A DNA stretch of 64,000 bases, taken from assembly GCA_043758025.1 (NCBI GenBank), contig JAYVOH010000025.1, positions 1 through 64,000 on the forward strand, read 5' to 3'. The position numbers were made by a program, and so were the translations under genes. This document shows, piece by piece, positions 1 to 9,004 of the stretch. Within the stretch, counting starts at the first letter, position 1, and every line of letters begins with the position of its first letter. Source of the DNA: VFKE01 sp043758025. Its GTDB lineage: Bacteria > Verrucomicrobiota > Verrucomicrobiia > Verrucomicrobiales > Verrucomicrobiaceae. A model generated the notes under the pieces. It was not told where the DNA came from and did no database searches. It saw only the letters and a list, made by a program, of their open reading frames with translations.

Positions 1-38
1 GCCGAGCGTATGCCCGGCAAAATTTTCTCAAGGCAGGA

Positions 39-443
39 TTAGATCGCGGACTGGCCACCTGCTTTGTCGTAGAAGAGATTGTTGCTGGCATCGAGGCCGA
101 CATAAATATAGGTGCCCGTCAGGTCGGAACCAGTGAGATTGGGCACTTTGAAGGTTGTGCCGGAGAAGGCTCCAGAAGCTGGGGCGCGGCCCGCAATCAC
201 GTCGGCAATCGCGGCATTGCGGGAAGTAACGACCCAGGCCGCGCCGGCTGATGTGCCAGACTGGAAGATGGAGACGATGCTTTGCGCATTGCGTTGATTG
301 GTCGCTTTGGTGGCGGCCGTGTTGACGTTGCCCATGCTTGGCAGGGCGATTCCGGCGATGATACCAATGACCGAGATAACGGTCAGAAGTTCGATAAGGC
401 TGAAGCCGTGTTGCCGTTGGTTCTTGTGAGCTGTGGTTTTCAT
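39..443 (-). CDS. Type IV prepilin (small, major-pilin/GspG type)
   Basis: A 134-residue prepilin-like protein that would be processed and methylated by a prepilin peptidase and assembled into a pilus or pseudopilus. The N-terminus is a short basic leader of 13 residues ending in Gly, followed by FSLIELLTVISVIGI: a cleavage site, Glu at +5 and the start of a hydrophobic helix. The open frame extends 27 codons further upstream, but the ATG at 443 puts the leader at the normal length, so I use it. The rest is small-residue rich (Ala, Gly, Thr, Ser, Asn), like a compact major pilin. It lies downstream of the GspF/PilC gene with a 227-base gap holding its own promoter, so it can be expressed more strongly than the operon, as expected for a major subunit. 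Confidence 0.85.
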   Translation of the reverse strand: MKTTAHKNQRQHGFSLIELLTVISVIGIIAGIALPSMGNVNTAATKATNQRNAQSIVSIFQSGTSAGAAWVVTSRNAAIADVIAGRAPASGAFSGTTFKVPNLTGSDLTGTYIYVGLDASNNLFYDKAGGQSAI

Positions 444-523
444 GTGGGGTGAAGGTTGGTGTGAAGTTTTAAAAAGACGCGCATCAAAAGTTAATTTCAA
501 TACGCACTGCGAATTACATAACA

Positions 524-551
524 ATCATAACATCTGGCTTTAAGAATGCAA
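524..551 (-). promoter_or_regulatory. Sigma-70-like promoter of the small prepilin gene
   Basis: Read on the minus strand, TTGCAT (546-551) and TATGAT (524-529) are separated by 16 bases, in an AT-rich gap. Transcription would start near 517, leaving a leader of about 74 bases before the ATG at 443. Identified by eye from hexamer match and spacing only. Confidence 0.45.
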
Positions 552-635
552 CTATATTTTTATAATTTTTTAATATAACAAGAATTTCCATAAAATAAAA
601 GATTGTTGTTTTCCGTGTTTTACCTACGCAATTTG

Positions 636-660
636 CAGGCCGCGCCTACTTCGCGACCTG
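636..660 (-). terminator. Stem-loop after the GspF/PilC gene
   Basis: CAGGCCGCG (636-644) and CGCGACCTG (652-660) form a nine-pair stem with one G-U pair and a 7-base loop, just past the stop of the GspF-like gene. There is no clear U-tract on the minus-strand side, so it may be a weak terminator or an RNA-stabilising hairpin between the operon and the separately promoted prepilin. Confidence 0.4.
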
Positions 661-670
661 TGGCAATAAT

Positions 671-1909
671 TTATTTTTTTGCTCCCTTTTGAGGAAGGAT
701 CGCATCGCCGATGCTGAAGATTGGGCCATAGATGGCATAAATCAGGAAGCCAACCACGACACCCAGAAAGATAATGGTGATGGGTTCGAGAATTTTGTCG
801 ATCTGGCTGGCAATGCCGTCGAGTTCGTCCTCATAGTCGGCTGCGATCTCGTTGAGCATTTCCGTGCCGGTGCCGGTTTCGGATGCGAGTTCGATCAAGC
901 CGGAAAGATTGCGGCCGTCGAAGCCCAGCCAGTGGCATTCCATGACAAAGGCTTCATGCAAGGTGCGCCCAATGGCGATGTGATCGCTCAGTCGGGAGAA
1001 GAACAACTTGTATTGCCAGTGCCAGGACGCATCCGAGGTGATCTTCAAAGCGCTGGAGAGGCGCACATTGGACTCGAGAAGCATGGCGAGACATCGGAAA
1101 CCGACAGCCGATGCGGACTTTCTCACCAGATTGCCCACCACGGGCATTTTGAGGAACATGGTTTGAACAACGCGTTTGCTGGCAATTTTTCCCCAGTTCT
1201 TGAAGAGTTGATAGAGAGCGATGATCGGAACCATCACGGCAATCGGCTGTTTGAGCAGAATATCGGAGATAAACATCAGCGACCTGGTGCCCATGGGAAG
1301 CGTCAAGTGCATGGATTCGTAGAGATTCTTCATGGCCGGAACCAGCGTGAAGCTCATGATGATAACCACGGCCACGGACAGGAGCACAACGATGGCGGGA
1401 TAGATCATCCCGGTCTTGAGCTTCTTGATGATCTTGGCGGTTTTCTTCTGGGCGCCGCCGATTCGTTTGCAGACCAACGCGAGCTGACCCGCCTCTTCGC
1501 CGGCGACGATGAGGCTGAGGAGTTCTGGCGGGAAGACCGCGGGATGCTTGGCCACGGCATCGCTGAACTTGTCACCGATGGAGAGATCAAAAACCAGCTC
1601 CGCGATGATGCCGCGATACTTGGAAGTCTTCACGCGGTTGGCCTGGAGTTGCAGGCTCTTGATGAGACCGATGTTGCGATCCAGGCAGTTCGCGAGACCA
1701 CTGAAGAATTTCACACGGTCATCGACGCTGTCACTGGCGGAGGTCATCCGGTGGATTTTTTCGTCAATTCCGGTGATGTCCTCGATATTGGCGGTCTCAT
1801 TGCTGCCCACTCCGGAGCCGATCAATGCTTTGTCATGAGTATCAGTGTCCACAATGGTTTCATGAACCTGGCCGGTGAAAATATTGGTGATGGTGACTTT
1901 TTTGAGCAT
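671..1909 (-). CDS. Type II secretion/type IV pilus inner membrane platform protein (GspF/PilC family)
   Basis: A 412-residue polytopic platform protein that would couple the cytoplasmic ATPase to pilin assembly. After a divergent ~60-residue N-terminus there are two T2SSF-type halves: the first around residues 65-185 ending in a membrane helix (GMIYPAIVVLLSVAVVIIMS), a second hydrophobic stretch near 220, and a second T2SSF half around 265-385 followed by a C-terminal helix (EPITIIFLGVVVGFLIYAIY). The conserved GEEAGQL and ASETGTG elements of each half are present. It is 25 bases downstream of a prepilin gene in the same operon. Length matches the family (about 400). The first 55 residues do not resemble typical PilC and may be lineage specific. 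Confidence 0.9.
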   Translation of the reverse strand: MLKKVTITNIFTGQVHETIVDTDTHDKALIGSGVGSNETANIEDITGIDEKIHRMTSASDSVDDRVKFFSGLANCLDRNIGLIKSLQLQANRVKTSKYRGIIAELVFDLSIGDKFSDAVAKHPAVFPPELLSLIVAGEEAGQLALVCKRIGGAQKKTAKIIKKLKTGMIYPAIVVLLSVAVVIIMSFTLVPAMKNLYESMHLTLPMGTRSLMFISDILLKQPIAVMVPIIALYQLFKNWGKIASKRVVQTMFLKMPVVGNLVRKSASAVGFRCLAMLLESNVRLSSALKITSDASWHWQYKLFFSRLSDHIAIGRTLHEAFVMECHWLGFDGRNLSGLIELASETGTGTEMLNEIAADYEDELDGIASQIDKILEPITIIFLGVVVGFLIYAIYGPIFSIGDAILPQKGAKK

Positions 1910-1934
1910 GACGGTGGTGGTTGGGAAAATGGGG

Positions 1935-2366
1935 TCAGCGTGCCTGCGGACGGTGGGCGGTTACCGTGATCGTGCGGTTGTTCAAGCCTTGGGGATCCTC
2001 GACCACGGTTGAAAGGGTGATGGTGTCCAGCGTGCTGGAGATGTTGGCCAGCGTGGTGGTGGACGCGGTGCCAAAGGTGACGGCATTGTTGCTCGCGTCC
2101 TGAATAACGGCGGCACCCACGAATTCATTGTCCGTGGCCGATGGCATGACGCTGAGCACTTCCGCCGGCGAGAGTCCGAGTTGCCAGAGCTTCGCGGCAT
2201 TTTCCAGATAGGTGATGCACACCGCGCCGCCACGGGCCATGGCATCCGAAGTGTTCAGCGTGCCGACAAATTTCACAGCTCCACCGAGGATGACGCCGAG
2301 CAGCGCCGAAGCGAAAAGCACCTCAATAAAAGTGTAGCCTTTGCTGGAGCGGAAGTGTGTTTTCAT
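1935..2366 (-). CDS. Type IV prepilin-like protein (minor pilin/pseudopilin)
   Basis: A 143-residue protein with a short basic leader (MKTHFRSSKG) followed by YTFIEVLFASALLGVILGGA, a standard class III signal with Glu at +5. The rest is a small soluble domain without a family I can name. Its start overlaps the stop of the upstream large protein by four bases (ATGA), so the two are translationally coupled. It probably serves as a minor pilin or pseudopilin in the same machine as the surrounding genes. Confidence 0.8.
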   Translation of the reverse strand: MKTHFRSSKGYTFIEVLFASALLGVILGGAVKFVGTLNTSDAMARGGAVCITYLENAAKLWQLGLSPAEVLSVMPSATDNEFVGAAVIQDASNNAVTFGTASTTTLANISSTLDTITLSTVVEDPQGLNNRTITVTAHRPQAR

Positions 2367-3934
2367 CGGATAACTACGGGTTCAAACCAGGCGTCGCGGG
2401 GCAGCGTCGAGACCAGACTTCCGGGAGTGGTGTCCCGCATCAGGGTGAAGCGATTCGTGGAGGAGCTGTCGGTGCAGTTGATGTTCCAGTTGGTTCTGAT
2501 GCTGCCGATCAGGGTCACATTGTTTCCTGACGGAGGATCAAAATACAGGTCGTTGTATTGATTGATTAAATTGAGCTTCCAGCGCAAGGGCCCGCCACCG
2601 GACGCGGTGCTACCCCCGGACCAACTCACAAAGGTGGGGCTGCCGGTGCCGTTTCCGAGGGCAAGAATCAGTGGGCGGCTGTTCTCTCCGACAAAGCGGA
2701 TGTCTTTGATGGTTTGCTGCACCAGGATGACCAGCGGCGGCAGGCTGGCGGCAGCCGTGTAATCCGCTGCGTTGGTCTGGCCTTGAAGGATGAGCATGGT
2801 GGCACCGTTCTGAAGATCGACATGATAGAGCGAGGCGCTTTTGAGTAGAATGGACACGGCCGAGTTACCATTGGACCAGGTATAAGCGTAAGGGCTGACG
2901 GTAGGTTCAGTGAAAGTGGAAGTGTTGGGGATGGGCGGGTTATGATCGTCTGTTTTCACCCAGATGTCCGAACTGGCGGAGCCGCCGTTCTTGGTGGTTC
3001 CGGTAACCCCGCCGCTGTGATTGCTCTCCAGATTGGCTCCACTGGTCATCGTGGACGGCGTGGAGGCCGTGGTCATGATGTAATAACCCGGGGTAAGGGT
3101 TCTCATGATATGATAGATCGAGCTGGGAGTGAAGTTGGCGTTGTTGCATAAGTTCAGCGAGCCATCCAGCACCGCGCCGCTGGAGGTGCTGACGGAACCT
3201 TGCGCAAAGATGGGGACCGAGGGAAAGTTTTGCGGCAGCAGCGTGGAGCTGCCTGAGCTGTTGAGCGTGGTGCTGGTTCCGGTCTTGGTCAGGTTGAGGC
3301 ATTCATCGGCGTCGACGCCCGAGATGTCGGCTGAGCTGCTATACATGAGCACCCTGCCATTGACGTAAAGGTTTTTGGTGATGTAAGCCGAGCCAGAGGC
3401 GCCTGAAGGTTTGGTGTGAACATACAACAGATCGCCCAGCAGACTGCGGGGATAACTCTTGAGAAAGTTATAATAGGAAAGCGCCTCCGATTGCGAGCCG
3501 TCGGTCGTGGCCGTGGTGCGGGTATAATAGACCGAGCCGTCACCGGTGGCCTGGTAACGCAGATTGTTATAGGCGTAGGAATAAGCGGGCGGAATCGAGT
3601 AAGTATAGGCGGAACGGAATGCCTGCAGACTGATGAAGCCGTTCTCGATCACGCCGCCCCAACTGTTGCTGAGCAATGCAGCAACCTGCGGCTGCGTCAC
3701 GCTGTCGCGGTAGGCGAAGGTCATGGCATACTGCTGGTTGATGGCCCCGCTGTTGGCCTGAACAATGCGGCGGCTTACGGAGTCATTCATGCGCTCAACC
3801 TGGATAAGGCGCGCAGCGATGAGATACATCCAGGCCGTGACGCCGATGCCGCCGACGATGGTAAGCATGAGCACCATAAGCATCGCGGCTCCCTTCGGTT
3901 TTTTGATCTGATGCTGGCGGGGCTGGGTGTTCAT
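2363..3934 (-). CDS. Large PilX/GspK-like pilus assembly protein
   Basis: A 523-residue protein with a basic N-terminus and one membrane segment (GAAMLMVLMLTIVGGIGVTA) followed by a long Ser/Thr/Tyr/Asn-rich exported region. The N-terminus resembles PilX/GspK-type minor pilins (a KGAAML start instead of a full prepilin site), and it sits between two prepilin-type genes, which supports a role as a pilus-tip or assembly component. The rest has no motif I recognise. Start is coupled to the previous gene by a one-base overlap (TGATG) and it overlaps the next gene by four bases. The name is inferred from position and N-terminus, not from a domain hit. Confidence 0.6.
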   Translation of the reverse strand: MNTQPRQHQIKKPKGAAMLMVLMLTIVGGIGVTAWMYLIAARLIQVERMNDSVSRRIVQANSGAINQQYAMTFAYRDSVTQPQVAALLSNSWGGVIENGFISLQAFRSAYTYSIPPAYSYAYNNLRYQATGDGSVYYTRTTATTDGSQSEALSYYNFLKSYPRSLLGDLLYVHTKPSGASGSAYITKNLYVNGRVLMYSSSADISGVDADECLNLTKTGTSTTLNSSGSSTLLPQNFPSVPIFAQGSVSTSSGAVLDGSLNLCNNANFTPSSIYHIMRTLTPGYYIMTTASTPSTMTSGANLESNHSGGVTGTTKNGGSASSDIWVKTDDHNPPIPNTSTFTEPTVSPYAYTWSNGNSAVSILLKSASLYHVDLQNGATMLILQGQTNAADYTAAASLPPLVILVQQTIKDIRFVGENSRPLILALGNGTGSPTFVSWSGGSTASGGGPLRWKLNLINQYNDLYFDPPSGNNVTLIGSIRTNWNINCTDSSSTNRFTLMRDTTPGSLVSTLPRDAWFEPVVIR

Positions 3935-4890
3935 CAGGAAGAGGGGAACATGGGCACGGCGAACATGAAGCTCGTCCGTCCGGCCATGTGGTTGTAAGCT
4001 TTGCGAGGATCACCGGCCGCGAAGCTGGGGTTGAGATTGCTGGTGGTATTACCCGAGGGCAGTCTCAGGGAATCGCGGGCGGGATCCGGCCAGAAGACCA
4101 GATAGAAAGGTTTCTCCTCCGCGATCTTAAAACGGTCGATGGATGTGGCGCCCTCCACCACGGCCTTGCGGTTCTGACGCTCAAAGGAAACAATGGGAGG
4201 GAACCAGGAATCGGTGCCGTCACCGGAGAGGCGGTAGATGCCGTCGAAATAGGAAGTGAGCGAGCCGTTCACATAACGGCGCAAGGCGACGTAGTTGCCC
4301 AGCGTGGTGAGAGGGTTGTTGGGATCCTTCGCCGATACGATGTCAAAATCATAGAGCGCGATCAAGGGCATGGCCGCCCTGTTGTTGGAATAGCCGAGCA
4401 TGAAAATGCTGAAGCACGGGGCTGAGGAGGGATAGTTTCTGAAGCTGACGAAGGTGGTGGGGGCCGCCGTGTAAAGTGTTCCCAGATAGGCGCGGAAGGC
4501 GTCCGGGGTATCCAGAACGGTTCCCGCAGGCGGTGAGGGGATGCTGCCCGGACGGATGGTGTTGTAGTTGCCAGTGTTGCGCGCCAGGCAGAAGACCGCG
4601 ACCGATTGGGCGATGTCTGCGTTAAACATTTCCCGCAAGGCCTCGGCGCGGGCGATGGCGTCGAAGTTGGGCATGACGACGGTGCCCATGCTGGTGCCGG
4701 TCTGGCCGGGATAGAAATTGGCGATGGCTCCATTGGGCAGGGTGACGGCAACCACCTGGGCGTATTGGCGCGGCGCAGCCGAAACGGCGTAGGCGGTGAG
4801 CGCGGCAATGCCCACGACCACTGCGGCTATCGCGCTGGCCATGAGCATTTCTACGGATGTGAATCCGGCGTTGAACCGCGTATTTTTCAA
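3934..4890 (-). CDS. Prepilin-type N-terminal domain protein (PilW/GspJ position)
   Basis: A 318-residue protein starting MKNTRFNAG then FTSVEMLMASAIAAVVVGIA, a class III signal with Glu at +5. The remaining ~285 residues form an extracytoplasmic domain without a recognised family. Its gene overlaps the preceding one by four bases and the following one by one base, so the block 1935-5708 is tightly coupled. By size and order it would correspond to a PilW/GspJ-like minor pilin, which is an inference from position. Confidence 0.7.
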   Translation of the reverse strand: MKNTRFNAGFTSVEMLMASAIAAVVVGIAALTAYAVSAAPRQYAQVVAVTLPNGAIANFYPGQTGTSMGTVVMPNFDAIARAEALREMFNADIAQSVAVFCLARNTGNYNTIRPGSIPSPPAGTVLDTPDAFRAYLGTLYTAAPTTFVSFRNYPSSAPCFSIFMLGYSNNRAAMPLIALYDFDIVSAKDPNNPLTTLGNYVALRRYVNGSLTSYFDGIYRLSGDGTDSWFPPIVSFERQNRKAVVEGATSIDRFKIAEEKPFYLVFWPDPARDSLRLPSGNTTSNLNPSFAAGDPRKAYNHMAGRTSFMFAVPMFPSS

Positions 4891-5708
4891 TTTTGCGCCT
4901 CCTCAAGTTTTGCGAGATTTTTAAGCATCCAGACCGCCCGATCCCACTCCGCCGGCTGGTCCGCTTTGGATTCGGAGGGTGCAGGCGGGGTTATTGCCGG
5001 GGGCGTGGTGCCGTCGGCTGGAGCGGTGACTACTTGTTTTTCCGGGGTCGCGTTTTTTCGCGTATCTGGGTTGGCGGGATTGCTGGTGATGGTGGAGAAA
5101 GCCTGCACGCCCATGGCCACGGTGTTTTCTACGGCCTTGGTCTTGCCTTTGGCGACGGTTTTATCTGCCGGAATTCGGCCATGGAGAACGTAACGCACGG
5201 AAGGATCGAGATCGACTGGCAGCGTGAGAAGTCGCGCCGGAAGCGTGGAGTTCTTTTTCTCGATCCAGACTAAAGTGATGGCCTGGCGGGTGATCTTGCT
5301 GACTTTCAGATTGAGTGTCTGGTCAGGGATGATCACGGGCACGGTCTGTCCTTCCTCCAGCGCCATGTCGCCAAGCATCACGCGGATACCATTTGGTCCC
5401 GGAGAGAAGCCGGAGACGTGCAGCTTGCTGAGGTGCTCCCGGATCATGTTTTCCTGCGTCGTGCCCTTGTTGGCGGACTGGTTCAGTTCGTTTTCATTTT
5501 TCCCAAACGGATTGCGTTCTCCGGCTTTGACCGCTTCTGCCGTTTTGTCATCGGGCAGGATGAGGGCGTATTTGATGGCAATATTTTTATCACCCTGCTG
5601 GGGCGGCGCGTCCGGCAGGAAGTCGCTCGGCCCCACGGCCTGACCGCGCAGGATGGCGGCAGGTATCAGGGGCAGACAGATGAGAAGTGTGCGCAGGAAT
5701 ATTTTCAT
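4887..5708 (-). CDS. Periplasmic PilP/GspC-like protein of the pilus operon
   Basis: A 273-residue exported protein with an N-terminal signal sequence (MKIFLRTLLICLPLIPAAIL). Residues ~90-165 include the pattern LHVSGFSPGPNGIRVMLGD then LEEGQTVPV and a Val/Thr-rich strand region, like the beta-domain of PilP/GspC proteins that link the inner membrane PilN/O pair to the secretin. The C-terminal ~90 residues are Pro/Ala/Thr-rich and probably flexible. It follows PilO directly in the usual PilM-N-O-P order. Family assignment rests on gene order and the beta-domain pattern. Confidence 0.55.
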   Translation of the reverse strand: MKIFLRTLLICLPLIPAAILRGQAVGPSDFLPDAPPQQGDKNIAIKYALILPDDKTAEAVKAGERNPFGKNENELNQSANKGTTQENMIREHLSKLHVSGFSPGPNGIRVMLGDMALEEGQTVPVIIPDQTLNLKVSKITRQAITLVWIEKKNSTLPARLLTLPVDLDPSVRYVLHGRIPADKTVAKGKTKAVENTVAMGVQAFSTITSNPANPDTRKNATPEKQVVTAPADGTTPPAITPPAPSESKADQPAEWDRAVWMLKNLAKLEEAQN

Positions 5709-5726
5709 GGTGTCGGTCCTGATGAA

Positions 5727-6293
5727 TTAACTCTTTTTCGGTTCTTCAACCTCGGCGTCGAGGTTGAAGATTGGGATGTCGAAGCGGATTTCGAGATTGA
5801 GCTGGCGGCCGTTTTCGCCCTGTTTCAACCGGCAGGTGTTTACCCGGATGATAGGAATTTTGCGCTCCAGTTCGCCAAGCCAGTTCAGGGTTTTGGCGTA
5901 TTCGTCCTGGAGAACGAGGGTGCCCTGAAGCGTTTTTGGGATGAAGAGGTTTGTCTTGTTGTCCTTGATCTCGAATTTTTGCGAGATGGTAAGGATGCCG
6001 CTGTTGCGCAGAATGCTCATAAGCTGGTTTTCGGCCTCCTGACCGGTGCGAATGCGCTCGATGACGGGACGCCATTTGATGAGGAACTGGCGCAGATCTT
6101 CCGTGTTGAACTTGCTGTTCTCCAGCTTGATGCCGGCGGATTTGCTGGCGGATTCCGCCATCACACAGTCGCCCTCCGCATTGGTGGCCTCGAGGCTTCG
6201 GGCGCTGGTCTTTTGAGCCATGATCTGGCTGCAATACACGATGCCGGCGACGATCATGACCAGGATCATGCAGGCTGCTTTGTTTCCGTTCAT
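5727..6293 (-). CDS. PilO-like inner membrane alignment protein
   Basis: A 188-residue bitopic protein: a short cytoplasmic N-terminus, one membrane helix (CMILVMIVAGIVYCSQIM), a helical stretch and an alpha/beta C-terminal domain (LQGTLVLQDEYAKTLNWLGE, then a strand ending in FDIPIFNLD). This is the architecture of PilO/GspM. It lies between the PilN-like and PilP-like genes. PilO pairs with PilN in the periplasm to align the platform with the secretin. Sequence identity to known PilO is not obvious by eye; the call rests on architecture and order. Confidence 0.6.
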   Translation of the reverse strand: MNGNKAACMILVMIVAGIVYCSQIMAQKTSARSLEATNAEGDCVMAESASKSAGIKLENSKFNTEDLRQFLIKWRPVIERIRTGQEAENQLMSILRNSGILTISQKFEIKDNKTNLFIPKTLQGTLVLQDEYAKTLNWLGELERKIPIIRVNTCRLKQGENGRQLNLEIRFDIPIFNLDAEVEEPKKS

Positions 6294-6332
6294 GGCTGGT
6301 AAGGGGTGGTGGGTGGATGGTTTTGGGTGGCG

Positions 6333-6884
6333 TCAAAGTTGCTGGAAGACGAGCATGGTTTTGAATTCCAGGGTTTCGCCGTTCTTGAGCTGCTGGCTGT
6401 TGTAGGGGCGGTAATTCAGGTTTTGCAGTCCGGTCTGGATGCGCGAGACCTCATCCATGCTGCCGTTGTTGATGCGCACGTTCAGATTGATCTGCGCCGG
6501 GATGTCCAGGCTGCGCTCGAAGTTCATGTCCGAAAGCGTGATTTCCGGCGGGACGCTGCGGATGATGGCAATGGAAATGGGTTGTAGGGTGCGGGTTCCC
6601 TCGATCCACTGGGCCAGCTTCTCGGCTTTGGTTTTCTCCTTCTCCACGGCGTGCTCTTGCGTTTCAAGCTGGGCCTTGCTGGATTCGTGTTCCGCCTGCT
6701 GTTGCTTGAACGAGTCGCGTTTCATGGTCGCGTCGCGGTAGCGGACATAGGCGGAGATGTTGAGGAAAATTCCGCCGAGCACGCTGATGTAAAAGATAAA
6801 TGGCACCAGGATGAAGCTGGATGGCAGACGCTTGGAAGTGTCGGTGCGCGGGGTTTTGAAATCGTGGCAGATGGGAGTTTGCAT
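6333..6884 (-). CDS. PilN-like inner membrane protein
   Basis: A 183-residue bitopic protein with a cytoplasmic N-terminal tail of about 25 residues, one membrane helix (FILVPFIFYISVLGGIFLN), a charged coiled-coil segment (~55-95, rich in Lys, Glu, Gln) and a small ferredoxin-like C-terminal region (ITLSDMNFERS and following strands). This matches PilN/GspL C-terminal architecture, and the gene lies between PilM-like and PilO-like genes. PilN normally binds cytoplasmic PilM through its N-terminal tail. Confidence 0.65.
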   Translation of the reverse strand: MQTPICHDFKTPRTDTSKRLPSSFILVPFIFYISVLGGIFLNISAYVRYRDATMKRDSFKQQQAEHESSKAQLETQEHAVEKEKTKAEKLAQWIEGTRTLQPISIAIIRSVPPEITLSDMNFERSLDIPAQINLNVRINNGSMDEVSRIQTGLQNLNYRPYNSQQLKNGETLEFKTMLVFQQL

Positions 6885-6922
6885 GTCAGGGTGGGGTTGT
6901 CAGGTTCAGAGGGGCATGCGGT

Positions 6923-7795
6923 TCAGTTGGTGCCGATCATTCTCCAGAGCATGTCATCGGTGGTGACGTCCTGGGCGCCGAGCGGCTGGAGCTGGGCCAG
7001 CAGTTCATCGGAAAATTTCCTGTCGTTTCCGTCGTGGAGAAAGAAGACGGGCGTGCCGGGTTCCAGCTTTTGCGCGAGGGGCGCGATGATTTGCAGCATT
7101 GGATCCACGCTGTCCGTGCCCACACCACTGCGGCAGCGGAGGTCGGTCCACTGGCCTTCGCGCTGCACGATGGCGGCGATGGAACCCTCGCAGCAGACGA
7201 TGAGCAGGAAGTTGCCCTTGGCTTCCGGGCGGCTGCTGGCGTAAATTTCCTCAAGTTTGTTCTGCAACAGGGCAAAGAGTCCGCAGGAGACGCGACCGGC
7301 TTTCAGTCCGTTAGCGCGGAGGCCGTCCTCGGCGAATTTCACAAACGAATCATCGCAGGCCATGAGGATGGAGGTGGTGTTCTCCGGATGATGATAAATG
7401 GCGTAGCGTTTGCCGCGGTCGAACTTCGCGCCCAGGATGGCCTTGGGATTGACCCGCATGAGTTCCTCACCCCTCTCCCGGCGTGTGATGGCGTTTTCGA
7501 GGCTGATGATGAAACGGTTGTTCAGGGAGACGGAGCACCAGCCGTTATCCGTCAGGTTGCGCCACTCATCGGCATGAGCGGTGGCCACGTCGGTGAATTC
7601 ACCATCCTGGGCGCCGGTGTCATTAAACTTGCCACGCTTGTTGACGGCGCACCAGGTGGTGTGTGTGCGGCTGACGTTCAGGAGCAGGGTGCGGCGTCCG
7701 GCGTAGCGCTTTCCCCACGGCGTGGCCGCGTCATCGGGATCGGGGCGGAACGCGGCGAAAGAGAGCACGTTTTTTACTTCATCAAGCAGTGGCAT
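6923..7795 (-). CDS. PilM-like actin-fold protein of the pilus operon
   Basis: A 290-residue cytoplasmic protein without signal or membrane segments. It has alternating beta strands and acidic turns of an actin/FtsA-type fold (RTLLLNVSRTHTTWCAVN near the start; FLLIVCCEGSIAAIVQ in the second half; TPVFFLHDGNDRKF). PilM in other systems binds nucleotide and the tail of PilN. The open frame runs 41 codons upstream inside the ATPase gene; the ATG at 7795 gives a 14-base overlap with the ATPase stop and the natural MPLLDEVKNVL start. Divergent from characterised PilM; assigned by fold pattern and by the following PilN-like and PilO-like genes. Confidence 0.6.
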   Translation of the reverse strand: MPLLDEVKNVLSFAAFRPDPDDAATPWGKRYAGRRTLLLNVSRTHTTWCAVNKRGKFNDTGAQDGEFTDVATAHADEWRNLTDNGWCSVSLNNRFIISLENAITRRERGEELMRVNPKAILGAKFDRGKRYAIYHHPENTTSILMACDDSFVKFAEDGLRANGLKAGRVSCGLFALLQNKLEEIYASSRPEAKGNFLLIVCCEGSIAAIVQREGQWTDLRCRSGVGTDSVDPMLQIIAPLAQKLEPGTPVFFLHDGNDRKFSDELLAQLQPLGAQDVTTDDMLWRMIGTN

Positions 7796-8876
7796 ATTCG
7801 TTATTGGTGAGTTTTTCTTGTTGCATGAAAGCCATGACTTCGTTCTGCGTGAAGCCGGTCTTGCGGTTGAAGGACGGGGTCCAGCCCTCCGCTTCTCTTT
7901 GCTGCAGGCTGCGCTCAAAACTGAGCATGCCGCGGGTCATGCCCGTCTCGAGTTCCTGTTCGAGTTTCTTGAACTCACCCCGCCGGATGCCGCCGCAGAC
8001 GGAATCGTAAGGCAGGAGCAGTTCATGAATGGAGAAGCGACGACCTTTCGTTTCATCCATCAAAAGTCTCTGGCAAAGAATGCCCCGGAAACTGTCGGCA
8101 AAGGAGAGCATGGCGTTCTCCAACCGCTCGCTCGGGAAGAGCTTGAGATAGCGTTGCACTGTCTGCGCGGCACTGGAGGTGTGCAGCGTGGCCACCACCA
8201 CGTGGCCCGTTTCTGCCGCCTGGAGGGCGATCTCCGCCGTCTCACCGTCTCGAATTTCACCGACCACAATGACGTCTGGCGCCTGGCGCAATGCCGCTCG
8301 CAGGGAATTGCCGAAATCCATTTCATCACTGCCGATTTCACGTTGCGAGACCAGCGAGGCCAGACCTTGTGGATAAAAATACTCGATCGGATCCTCGAAG
8401 GTGATGACGTGTTCCTGGCGGCGCTTGGCACGTTCCATGACTAACGAGGCGATCGTGGTCGATTTACCGCTTCCCGTGGCACCGCAAACCAGATAGAGAC
8501 CGTTTTTGGCTTCGAGGAATGCCTTGATGGCAGCTGGCGGGAGTGATATTTTTTCCAAGGGCGGAATATGCTCCGGCAGCAAACGCAGGACCCAGCGAAG
8601 CCGGCCGCGCGTGGTCATGCGATTCACACGATAGCGCCTTCCGCCCATGCTTACGGCATAGTCAGCGGTCCCCGACTTGATCTCCATCTGAACCGAAGGT
8701 TGGTAGATGAAGGAATCGTAAAATAGCTTGCCGTTGCGCCGGAAAACCACCGGCTCCCAGGGTGTGACGTAGAAATCACTTACTCCCGAATCCTTGGACA
8801 CCTGCAGGATCCGGTTACCTAAGGGAGAGCGATCATTGAACTCATCAACGTTCGTTACTGTGGGACTGTGTTGCAT
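7782..8876 (-). CDS. PilT-type type IV pilus/secretion ATPase
   Basis: A 364-residue hexameric motor ATPase. Visible motifs are Walker A CGATGSGKST (131-140), the Asp box TFEDPIEYFY (159-168), a Walker B region ending in VIVVGEIRD (202-210) and the His box ATLHTSSA. It lacks the N-terminal domain and the tetracysteine zinc motif of PilB/GspE, so it resembles the retraction-type PilT/PilU subfamily in size and layout. It is the first gene of the minus-strand pilus operon. The open frame extends to 8921 (MWPPLLNS start), but the ATG at 8876 gives a more natural N-terminus; neither has a clear ribosome site. No extension ATPase is present in this window. Confidence 0.85.
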   Translation of the reverse strand: MQHSPTVTNVDEFNDRSPLGNRILQVSKDSGVSDFYVTPWEPVVFRRNGKLFYDSFIYQPSVQMEIKSGTADYAVSMGGRRYRVNRMTTRGRLRWVLRLLPEHIPPLEKISLPPAAIKAFLEAKNGLYLVCGATGSGKSTTIASLVMERAKRRQEHVITFEDPIEYFYPQGLASLVSQREIGSDEMDFGNSLRAALRQAPDVIVVGEIRDGETAEIALQAAETGHVVVATLHTSSAAQTVQRYLKLFPSERLENAMLSFADSFRGILCQRLLMDETKGRRFSIHELLLPYDSVCGGIRRGEFKKLEQELETGMTRGMLSFERSLQQREAEGWTPSFNRKTGFTQNEVMAFMQQEKLTNNEYATA

Positions 8877-9004
8877 CGTGGTGGTGGTGATTGAAGCGCT
8901 GTTTAGCAGGGGCGGCCACATTCAGTGTCGGGAGGAAAGCGAGAGACCCGGGGCAAGCTGAATGATGGCGCATCACTACAAACATATTATTAAAACTATT
9001 GTAT

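Noticed and set aside
689..1969. 426-codon open frame on the plus strand opposite the GspF gene
   Set aside because: It is the complement of a clearly coding gene; its text is His/Asp/Gly-rich shadow sequence with no domain, and no start signal is seen.
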